Source: Tubiluchus corallicola (lineage: Eukaryota > Priapulida > Priapulimorpha > Priapulimorphida > Tubiluchidae). Taken from it: DNA of 59,781 nucleotides. Under the pieces are notes generated by a model that was not told the DNA's origin, did no database searches, and worked only from the letters and a program-made list of their open reading frames with translations. The stretch is from NCBI GenBank assembly GCA_030141605.1, contig JAQGDQ010000965.1:15461-75241 (forward strand). The letters are read 5' to 3'. The number at the start of each line of letters is the position of its first letter. Position 1 is the stretch's first letter. Made by a program: the position numbers and the translations under genes. Shown here piece by piece: positions 38,401 to 50,400 of the stretch.

Positions 38401-41400
38401 AATAAATTAAAACATTTTGTTCTCAACGAAGACGAGCCATTAGTGAAAATTCTGTAGGTACGATGTTAAGTTTTATACCTTCTGAGGACTAATAAAGATT
38501 TTGTAGCTCAGGGCATTTACAAGTGTCACACTTTTCAGGTGCTAATTGTATTAAAAATATAGAACTATGAAGTATGTTTATTTTGTAGCTCAGGGCTTCT
38601 TCAAGTGTCACACTTTTCAGGTGCTAATTGTATTAAAAATATAGAACTATGAAGTATGTTTATTTTGTAGCTTAGGGCATTTACAAGTGTCACACTTTTC
38701 AGATGCTAATTGTATTAAAAATATAGAACTATGAAGTATGTTTATTTTATAGCTCAGGGCTTCTACAAGTGTCACACTTTTCAGATGCTAATTGTATTAA
38801 AAATATAGAACTATGAAGTATGTTTATTTTGTAGCTCAGGGCTTCTACAAGTGTCACACTTTTCAGATGCTAATTGTATTAAAAATATAGAACTATGAAG
38901 TATGTTTATTTTATAGCTCAGGGCTTCTACAAGTGTCACACTTTTCAGATGCTAATTGTATTAAAAATATAGAACTATGAAGTATGTTTATTTTGTAGCT
39001 TAGGGCATTTACAAGTGTCACACTTTTCAGATGCTAATTGTATTAAAAATATAGAACTATGAAGTATGTTTATTTTATAGCTCAGGGCTTCTTCAAGTGT
39101 CACACTTTTCAGATGCTAATTGTATTAAAAAATATAAAACTATGAAGTATGTTTATTTTGTAGCTTGGGGCATTTACAAGTGTCACACTTTTCAGATGCT
39201 AATTGTATTAAAAATATAGAACTATGAAGTATGTTTATTTTATAGCTCAGGGCTTCTTCAAGTGTCACACTTTTCAGATGCTAATTGTATTAAAAAATAT
39301 AAAGCTAAGAAGTATGTTTATTTTGTAGCTCAGGGCATTTACAAGTGTCACACTTTTCAGGTGCTAATTGTATTAAAAATATAGAACTATGAAGTATGTT
39401 TATTTTATAGCTCAGGGCTTCTTCAAGTGTCACACTTTTCAGATGCTAATTGTATTAAAAAATATAAAACTATGAAGTATGTTTATTTTGTAGCTTGGGG
39501 CATTTACAAGTGTCACACTTTTCAGATGCTAATTGTATTAAAAAATATAAAACTATGAAGTATGTTTATTTTGTAGCTCAGGGCATTTACAAGTGTCACA
39601 CTTTTCAGGTGCTAATTGTATTAAAAATATAGAACTATGAAGTATGTTTATTTTATAGCTTGGGGCATTTACAAGTGTCACACTTTTCAGATGCTAATTG
39701 TATTAAAAAATATAAAGCTATGAAGTATGTTTATTTTGTAGCTCAGGGCATTTACAAGTGTCACACTTTTCAGATGCTAATTGTATCAAAAAATATAGAA
39801 CTAAGAAGTATGTTTATTTTATATGATGTCAGAGCAATTTGATTTTTTTTTCAAATGGCGTGTAATTGCAATTTTTGTTTCCTGGCAGGCTGCTTTTACT
39901 GAACTACCTATAATTACTATTTTATATGATTTCTGTTTTCCTGTGTAGGGTGGTTACGAATACAAGAAAGCTATTGTGGACACCGTCATTAGTATTATTG
40001 ATGAAAATGTAGATGCAAAGGAAGCTGGTGAGAGTCTGTTTGATATTTTTTGTTGTGATATAAGGGATTTCATTAAATGACATGGTGTTGGTTATGACCA
40101 GTTCATGCAGTAGCAAGATTGACTGACCTGCCAGAAAAAGTCTGTTTATTTGCACAATTTAATCGTGTCAGTATTTCACGGAAGATAATTCGTTGTATAA
40201 TAATTTCTGAACAAATTACGCTGCAAGATGTATACTGTGCCTTGACCAATAGTATTAGTTGACTGTGTAATTCCTGAATTTTTTTAACACATATTTCTGC
40301 AGTGCACTAATAGTCAACATTAGAACTTTAAACAGATCAATCAGATAAACGATCAAGTTTCCCAGCTTATTTATGCTGGCTGCACTTAAGATCATTTGGC
40401 TTGAAACCTGATGGGTGTAATCAGCTTTATCAGACCAAGATTTGCTTTTGAGGGGTGGATATATGAATGTGCACTACATGAACTAGGTCATATCATAATG
40501 CAGCTAGCCGATGGTTCTAGGTGGTTGTATTAAGCAGCATGTGGAATCACAACTTATTTTTGATTGATTACGCGTTACTGACAGCCTTGCCCAAAACTGT
40601 GTGAGCCGCTCACGCAGCAAACCACACGTTGCACCGCTCACTCAGCAAGCCACACGCTGCACCACACGCAGCAAACCACATCCTGCACCACTCACGCAGC
40701 AAACCACACACTGCACCACTGTGAGCCGCTCACGCAGCAAACCACATGCTGCACCACTGTGAGCCACTTATGCAACAAACCACACACTGCACCACTGTGA
40801 GCTGCTTACGCAACAAACCACACCCTGCACCACTGTGAGCCGCTCACGCAGCAAACCACATGCTGCACCACTGTGAGCCGCTTACGCAACAAACCACACA
40901 CTGCACCACTGTGAGCTGCTTACGCAACAAACCACACCCTGCACCACTGTGAGCCGCTCACGCAGCAAACCATACCCTGTACCACTGTGAGCCGCTCACG
41001 CAACAAACCACACACTGCACCACTGTGAGCTGCTTACGCAACAAACCACACCCTGCACCACTGTGAGCCGCTCACGCAGCAAACCACATGCTGCACCACT
41101 GTGAGCCGCTCACGCAACAAACCACACACTGCACCACTGTGAGCTGCTTACGCAACAAACCACACCCTGCACCACTGTGAGCCGCTCACGCAGCAAACCA
41201 TACCCTGTACCACTGTGAGCCGCTCACGCAACAAACCACATGCTGCACCACTGTGAGCCACTCACGCAGCAAACCACACCCTGCACCACTGTGAGCCACT
41301 CACGCAGCAAACCACACGCTGCACCACTGTGAGCTGCTCACGCAGCAAACCACATGCTGCACCACTGTGAGCCACTCATGCAACAAACCACACCCTGCAC

Positions 41401-44400
41401 CACTGTGAGCCGCTCACGCAACAAACCACACCCTGCACAACTGTGAGCTGCTCACGCAGCAAACCACACGCTGCACCACCGTGAGCCACTCACGCAGCAA
41501 ATCACACGCTGCACCACTGTGAGCCGCTCACACAGCAAACCATACCCTGCACCACTGTGAGCCGTTCACGCAACAAACCACACGCTGCACCACTGTGAGC
41601 CGTTCACGCAACAAACCACACACTGCACCACTGTGAGCTGCTCACGTAGCAAACCACACCCTGCACCACTGTGAGCCGCTCACTCAGCAAACCACACCCT
41701 GCACCACTGCGAGCCACTCACGCAGCAAACCACACCCTGCACCACTGCGAGCCACTCACGCAGCAAACCACACCCTGCACCACTGTGAGCCACTCACGCA
41801 ACAAACCACACCCTGCACCACTGTTTTTATTTAATCGTGATAAGTTACCTCTGATGTGAAACTGTTGTGTTCATCTTGTAATCATTTTAATATGACAAAC
41901 TAGTTCTTTTTTGTTTCCAGAAATTTTGTAAATGCAACTTTTAGATGCATTTGCTGTTTAAAATTTTACTGCATTTGTTTGTAATAGCAAAGTTTCGTGG
42001 TAACTGTTAAACAACAGAGATGGTTAAATGACGTATTGTTTTTAGTGTTAGACTGGTTGATTGCTTTTTCATTTAGGTCTCGCGCATTTATGCGAGTTCA
42101 TTGAGGACTGCGAACACACCATTCTTGCTACAAGAATACTACATCTGCTCGGACGGGAGGGGCCTCGTACGCAGACACCTGGCAAATACATTCGCTTCAT
42201 CTATAACCGAGTGATTTTAGAAAATGCGGCCGTTCGTGCCGCGGCAGTCAGCTCACTGGCAAAATTTGGAGCCTATTCCGAAAAACTGCTACCGAGCATT
42301 TTGGTAACTGATGCATGAATAACTGAATGTGGAAATTTGAGTTTAATGATATCACCAGGCAGAGCTCTTTTTAATAAATGTCACAATTATTTCTTGATAA
42401 TTATTGTGGATGCGCCCAGTCCAGGCAAAGAAACGGCAAAAATCAGTATTGAACTGTACGATAGACCTGCAATTTAGTAAAATAACAGATCACAAAAAGT
42501 GCTTAAGAATGTGCTAAAGGTTATTACTATTTTAGACAAAATGAAAAGTTAGATTTAAGAAGACTGAAACATAAATTATTACTTTATGATTATAGAGATT
42601 TGAAGCAATTCTAACCAATTTAAACTATTAACTTATTATTAAAGTAGATGGTGACTTACATTTACTGGTGACAACTTTGGCTTGAAAATACAACTAGCGT
42701 CTGTTAGATTGTAACAAAATAGACAAAGCAATGCAAGTATCACCAAACGGCATGATCAGCATAGCGGCAACAGAAAATCTAACTACGTGTAAGAACAAGT
42801 GTGACTGATAGGTGGAGTGTACTACTAAAGCTTAGGTCACATGACTAAGGCTGGCTTTGTTTTAAACACTTTCAGGAAATGCATGTTTGTAAAAATGCGA
42901 AAAGAAAACAAATAATTATAGAATGCTAGTTTAAATTGCTTGACACCAACAATTATTATTCTGCTTCTGGAGCCGTTTTCCTACTTTAATTATATATTTG
43001 TGTACAGCGCGCACATATTCTCATTTTCTCACTGCTATTTAAAGCTACTGGTAAACAATTGTATTTCCACAGCTTATTGTTCTAATATCGTGCTATTGAT
43101 TGGTTTATGTTTGTATTTATTATTTTCTAGCAGTTTGTCAGCCTTATTTTTTTTATTTAGGTTTTGCTGAGTCGCTGTTTAATGGATACTGATGACGAGG
43201 TTCGAGACAGGGCAATATTCTATCTATCTGTTCTCAAGCAGAAGCAGAAACAGTTAAATTCTGCGTACATTCTGAATGGTATGTTTACAAGGCTTAATTG
43301 TTGTTGACGCCGTCTCCATCTACAGTTACTGCTATTCTATCAGTTCCGCTCGCATCTCGGTTTGCCGGACCTCGCTGTTTCGGATATCGGAAGAATCGGA
43401 TAAAATCTGGACCGTGAAAAAGTCAAGCATGCTACGGACGCAGTCCTTTGTTTTGCAAGCTGGCCACTAGTCGGGGCGAGCTATCGCGTTGTTTACATCA
43501 TTACATCAATGCAACCACATGTATATTGCTGTTATATAAAAATATAGAATCAATTATGCAGAGTTATTATTTCAATTACCAACAGTTTTTATGTACTTTT
43601 GCATAGGAGTGGCCTGTATTAGACGTTTTTCAGACAATTAGGAGATTGATTCTACATTACAGTGAGTCTAATACATGGCGCCTACTGTACTAACTTAGTA
43701 TCAGAAAATATGAACAGTCGGCAAATTCTGACCGACGTCTCCCCGCTTTTGTCTGGCAAACTGAGATATGAGTGCATATTGTTTGTCTTGCAGTGTACGT
43801 GCAACCATTTACCTCCATCAAATTACACAATTTCAAATTGCCTGATACTCATAATACATAAATATCAGTTCACAATTGACAATTTATCAAGTAGTTTCTG
43901 CATCTTCATATTGGTGCACTAGTAATATATATTAATGGTTGGTTGGTTGGCATCCTTCTGTCTCGGAAGACAATGAAGTGTGCGCCAAGAGAGTCAGTTA
44001 TTGATCACATTGATGGAGCTGCAGCGTCGTCTGTGGCTGAGCAATCCGATCCTTGAACGTCTCCAGGGCGCACGCCTGGGCAAGGTGTATGGAGATCCTG
44101 AGTTGTCCAGACAACAGGAACCCCCTCTTTTCCTCCCTGGTATAGTCCAAAGGAAAGCGGAGCGATACGTTTGGCACCAGGTTGGCTGCAGGAGCTGCCG
44201 GAGTCAGTGAGCATTGCTGCACTGGTCCGCCTTCGGGGCTCCACTCCTGATTTGGAAGGTTTACTCCTCTACACATGGCCGTTGGGTCACTTGACCTCCT
44301 CCGCCCTCTAGCTGTTGACTGCTTGTACAGCTCCTCCGCCTAATGTCGAGATACAGTGTGGGCATCCCGCAAGCCTACAGCACCTGGTATTCTTAGGCGC

Positions 44401-47400
44401 TCACCCATCCAAGTACTAACCAGGCTCTATGTTGCTTAACTTCGGTGATCGGACGAGAACCGGTGTTTTCAACATGATTTGGCCGTAACAGATGTTAATA
44501 ATGCCTAGGTAACAGGGTGGCTAAATGCTAAATGACTTCCCTTTATTTGCTGCTTTTTCATTCACACGTCGATGTTACTGATTTTCCTTCTGCCATTTAC
44601 TGTTAAATTAATTCAGGTTTACAAGTGTCAGTTGTTGGACTGGAGAAAGCTCTACACCATTACACACTGGAACCTTCGGAAAAGCCATTTGACATGAAGA
44701 CGGTACCTTTGTCTGCGCAGCCGCTGACCGCCGAAGTTGCCGCACCTGCTGCTCTAGCAGATGTACCTGCTGCTGCCAAACCAGCCGAAAAAGTAACCGC
44801 TACAAGACAAGATGTTTATGCAGGTATTCTAACAAAGTTTATTGATTTTTTGTAAGCTAATTTGTTTTTGTCAGGAGCAATGACAATTGATCTGATTTTA
44901 AAATGTATTCATTTTTTTAAATCTAATTTGAACCAAATAAGCAGTTTGTACGCGACATGCGTTTGACTTTGTTTTATCTGAAGAAAAATTAAAATTTCTT
45001 TCTGCTAAACCAACGTCAAAACATTAAGTAACTGGTATAATGATAATTAATAAAAATATGACATGACGAAATGTGAAAAAATGAAACTTACATCTTTGCC
45101 ACATACCGGTGACTCACTTCTTTCATATCCTAACTGTGAAATGAGGCCAATGGCCTATTTCCTACCCTAGCTCACCTGTCTAAACTAGGAAAAACACAAC
45201 ACCAGGAGGCACCACGTGCTTATATCCAAAACACAGTTGAAGTAATTATAACATGTATGTAAAACTTTGCACGGATTTTTGACATCAAAAGACTTTGTGA
45301 AAAAATGTTATATTTTCTTGTATTGACTGTTTATCTGAATCAAGTAAAGAAATAATAAAGATGAAATTATCTTTACTAATTGAAACTAAAGTTGAAAAGA
45401 AGTGCTTATTTATCGTTTATATATTATTTATTATTATATATAATTGTATTATTATTATATATTATAAGTCATAAGTCATTTATTTCACCTTACACATTTA
45501 CAATAGTTTCATGTACAATATCTAGTGAAAGGGCCTACAATGAAAGTAATACAAATAAGAAATACTGCACAGGAAAAGCCTCAAACACTGTTCACCTATA
45601 TACAAATGTAAATGTGTTGCGGGCAATCAAAAAGCAGGGCTTGTTAGATTGTCCCACACAGTGAAAGAAAAAAAGTAATGGAAATAATCTGAAAATTTAA
45701 AGTGAATCGTATGATAAAGAAAACATTAGTGCTTAAAATGGAATGATGTAATGAATGAAGCTCATATATGAGATGATATAAAAGATAGAAAGACTATTAT
45801 TTGTTAATAGTATGTAAAATTAAGATGACTTGATTAAGATAACACCACTGTTTTGCAACTACTGTGAGGATGGATACTGATAGAAATTTTGATTACTCAC
45901 TGATACTTACTTAAAATTTGATTTTTTAGCATTTTTTTAAATCTAGTAATAGATCTGCTATTTTTTGCGGATTGACAAATCTCATTCCAGACTCATTATT
46001 ATATTATTATTTAACTGTTTCAGAGCAATTAGCAGCCATACCGCAGTTCGCAAAATTAGGACCTTTGTTCAAATCGTCGAGTATGCCGGTCGAACTAACA
46101 GAATCGGAGACGGAGTACGTCGTGCACTGCGTCAAGCATACTTTCCTTGGACATTTGGTGTTTCAGGTAACTTGGCGGTTGGTTGTCGTGTCGACCAAGT
46201 CTTGCTGTTTAACACGTAGTGAAAATTATACTAATAAGCCTTGTCACGTTTCCAGTGATTGATGGTAATCGTGAAAACGTTAAAGGTAAAGTGTACGAGA
46301 TAACGCATTTCTGTACACTTGAGAATGCATTTAAGCCCATGCTTTTGTAATAGTAACCGTTTTAACAGTTAGGTAGAATCTTACCTAGTTCATTTTTTCT
46401 TGTTCCCAAGCAAGATCCTGCTAGTAAATCACTCTATGCACAGACTAATGCATAATTAAGTAAAGTCCCTGTAAAACAACTGAAGTTACTGAACTGATGC
46501 GGTAGACGGCTTTACCCAAACAAGATCCAGCTAGTAAATCACTCTACGTACAGACTAATGCATAATTAAGTAAAGCCCGCGTAAAACAACTGAAGTTACT
46601 GAACTGATGCGGTAGACGGCTTTACCCAAACAAAATCCTGCTAGTAAATCACTCTACGTACAGACTAATGCATAATTAAGTAAAGCCCGCGTAAAACAAG
46701 TGAAGTTACTGAACTGATGCCGCAGAAGGCTTAGTCTTACCCACATATCACGTGACAGTTGTAGTTAAGATGCGTTGCTGTGGTACACATTAACCTTTGA
46801 CCTACAGCAACTGTGAAAAGGCTTACTCTGGAGTTTCATTTATATCGGACAAGGTTTGTGGCTTTGCAATTACTTAATTTCGTATGGCGGCAAGTTAACT
46901 AATTGCTATGAATGTTAGCTTTCTATATAAGAGGATTTTAGTCATACAACAAAACTGCTAAGTCAGATTTTGTATTTATTCAAGGCAAATAAATTATTCC
47001 ATATGCTTCAAGGTTTTCAATTCAATTCAAAGGTTTATTTATCTCTAATATAATATTTATAGCGCAAATACAACAAATTATGTAAAGTGTGTAGAGATGG
47101 GGTGGCGAAAGACCAGGAGGTGATCGAGTCAGCCACCCCTATATAACTTAGGAATATTATAAAGCACTGCAGACTACATGGTCATCGAGTCAGCCACCCC
47201 TATATAACTTAGAAATATTATAAAGCACGGCAGACTACATGGTTAAGTGAATAAATACGTGGTTAGGTCCTAAGTGTACCAAATAAACAAAGCAGTTATA
47301 TTATAATTATACCAATGGAAAAAAGCAAGCAAATAATGCAATTAAATATTAAAACAACAACTAAACAAGTCATGAATGCAACAACAAAACAGCAAGCAAT

Positions 47401-50400
47401 CTGGTTAAATCATAAATGCAGCGAGTGAACTAAAATGCAGCAAATGAACGAAAATGTAGTTAAATAATGAATGCAAAACAAAAAAACAAAAGGAAGAAAA
47501 TTTGTGCAGTAAGTATTAAATGTAATAAATGAACAAAAGCAATCAGCAATCATAATGTGACAAATATACACAAAAAGCAAGAAACATTACTTCATTGGAA
47601 GTAACTTCAAACGTTTGCTGCATATCGTGAAATTAAAAGCGTTTTCAGACAAACAAATCTTATAACTGTACTACGTTATATAAACTAAGAGTATATTTAA
47701 GTAGGTTAATGCTCACTGTGTATCAACCATGTGTTGATTAACCCTTTCAGTCCCAAAATTATTTTTTAATAAGAAAATTTTTTTCGGCTGGCTACTTTTG
47801 TTCAGTATGTCCATCTTGTTTACACATAATAATTATTGTTTTCTACCTGTGCCCGCGTGCTAAATATAGCCTGTATCCCACGGGATACATTGGGATTCAA
47901 TGGAAGCATAAAATGTGCTTCATTTTGCAACTGCTGATAATTTATTAAAGTATTTAAGACATTTAGTATGCATGCTATGCTGATCTGTACAAAGTCGTCT
48001 CTAAAGTACTGTACCTTGCGCAGTTTTTTATGCTATGTAGATTTTCTAGTTTGCCATTTTATCACCATTTTTAGTCTCTTGTTATTGACTTAAATCAAAA
48101 TAACTATTAACAGATCAAATAACAGTTAGCTTTAAATTTTATTAATTTTAAAGACAGAAAATATTCTCGTATCCCACGGGATACAACGGGGTATGAAAGG
48201 GTTAATGGTTTTGTTTTGTTCATAATACTGAAGTATTGCACTGTTTTTAGTTTGACTGCACAAACACACTAGATGATCAGATATTGGAAAATGTTTATGT
48301 GGAAATGGAACCCTCCGATGGTTTTGATGTTGTCGCACACCTTCCCTGCACAAAACTGCTTTATAATATCCCGGGAACGACGTACACGTGCATTAAGCTG
48401 CCCGATGACCCGACTGGTGGTAGGTGATTTTGATCGTTCGGCGATTGTGTTTTAATTAAGTTGATTTTGGTGGTGCGGCAGGGCATGACTGGTCAACATA
48501 CAGTCTAGCTGTCTTTTTTTGATAAGCGAGATTGCTGCTTTATCAATATAAAGTCTAGCTGTCTATTTGATAAGTTTAATTGCTGCTTTATCAATATACA
48601 GTCTAGCTGTCTTTTTTTGATCAGCGTGTTTGGTACACGTCAGGCTGAATAAGAGTGAAAATTTTATATGCAAGAGCATTTTAAACAGTGATGCAAACTT
48701 TACTTCTGTAATTAGACGTCATTGGCGTAGTTTGTTATATCGTTAATTGTTATTTGTGTTATTGTTGTGTGTCATGATTTATTGTATTATTTGTATTAAT
48801 TTGTGATGTGTATATGAACTTTGTAAAGTTTGAAATAAAATATTAAATCAAATCAATCAAAATCAGTCAGTCAGTCAGTCGGTCAGTCACTCACTCATTC
48901 ATTCTTTTATTCATTCACTCATTCATTCACTCACTCATTCATTCATTCAGTCACTGAGTCAGTCAGTAAGTCAGAACGTCATTGGCGTAGTCTGTTACAT
49001 CGTTAATTGTTATTTGTGTTATTGTTGTGTGTCATGATTTATTGTATTATTTGTATTAATTTGTGACGTGTATATGAACTTTGTGAAGTTTGAAATAAAA
49101 TATTAAATCTAAACAAATCTATATTTGGAGTAAAAATTGTTTTTCAAATGCATTGTTAAGAAGACTTTGTACACAATTAGTAAAATAAACTTTATAATGA
49201 TTTTTCGTCTCTTACTAACTAATGTCTGCTTCTGTTCTCATGATTCACATTTGTTTATTTCAGTGACGGGATCATTTACAAATACACTGAAGTACATAGT
49301 GAAGGACTGCGATCCCAACACAGGAGAACCGGACGACGAAGGTTATGAGGATGAATATGTGGTGAGTTAGAACAATGTAAATCCATCAATAATTCACTGT
49401 GACTTCTCGTAAAATTCTGTCTTTCTTGTTAATTTTTAAAGGAAGACTCGATGATTTTTCACATACTACCCCATTTTCAAGTCCGATGAAAAGTATACAT
49501 TTTAACACAATTAATACTGCAAAAGTGTTTTTGATAATTAAATAATGGATTAAAAACTTAATTAACGCTGGGCGAACTATTGATAACGTCACAAACTAAA
49601 CGCTCACGCAAGAGCTGTCGAACGTGTGTAGTTCGTCACAAACTAACACATCTGAACTGAGAGGTACAGCACCTGTTTTTGTGCAATGTGTTTCCAAAAT
49701 GCAGGCGCTAGTGCTGGCACCATTTTGACAAGAGAGGAAATCCATAATAGGGGCTTTTTAGTGTAGCGAGACTGCAATTAATACTTTTTCTAGTAATACT
49801 CAACTAGAATAATATTCGCTGCCTCACAGTTTATGTTTCCGGATGTAATTATTAACGAATTACTGTTGATTATTTACTAACAATTGCTGCCATTCTGCAT
49901 TTGTAGTTGGAGGACATTGAAGTGCTCGTTGCGGATCACGTTCAACGCGTGATGAAGCCAAACTTTGCTGCAGCCTGGGAAGAAATTGGAGGTGATAACG
50001 AAGTCGAGGAAACGTATGCGTTATCATCAATGAAAACATTAGAAGGTGCGTTAATCAAGTGCTTGAATTTTGAATTTTTTAACTCGTGATTTTATTTGGG
50101 TTTTACACGTCAAATGTAGACACGGGAAAGTTCAAATGTGACTTAGGTAAGTCAAATGTAGACATGGGAAAGTTCAAGTGTGACTTAGGTAAGTCAAATG
50201 TAGACGTAGGAATTTCGAATGTGTTTTGGTAACTCAAATGTGACTTGGGTAAGTCAAATGTAGATGCGGTACTTTAAATAAATCGGTAATTAACTCATTT
50301 AAGTGCAAATTACAAAAAGATAAACCAAATGTACATCTATTAGTGAACCTATAACGTTGTTATTTTAACTTAAGAGTAATTATTAAATTGAAATTAAAGA

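Larger units (their letters stand above)
37297..39948 (+). other. COPG intron 9
   Basis: Holds a truncated SINE (about 37731-38140) and an 82-bp satellite (38499-39823). The rest is AT-rich without recognisable content. Confidence 0.7.

Noticed and set aside
40590-41823. CRISPR-like array
   Set aside because: Direct head-to-tail 38-bp units without unique spacers, in a eukaryotic intron.
44371-44488. Functional 5S rRNA gene
   Set aside because: The 5' end is diverged and the sequence continues directly into a SINE body with an AACC tail.
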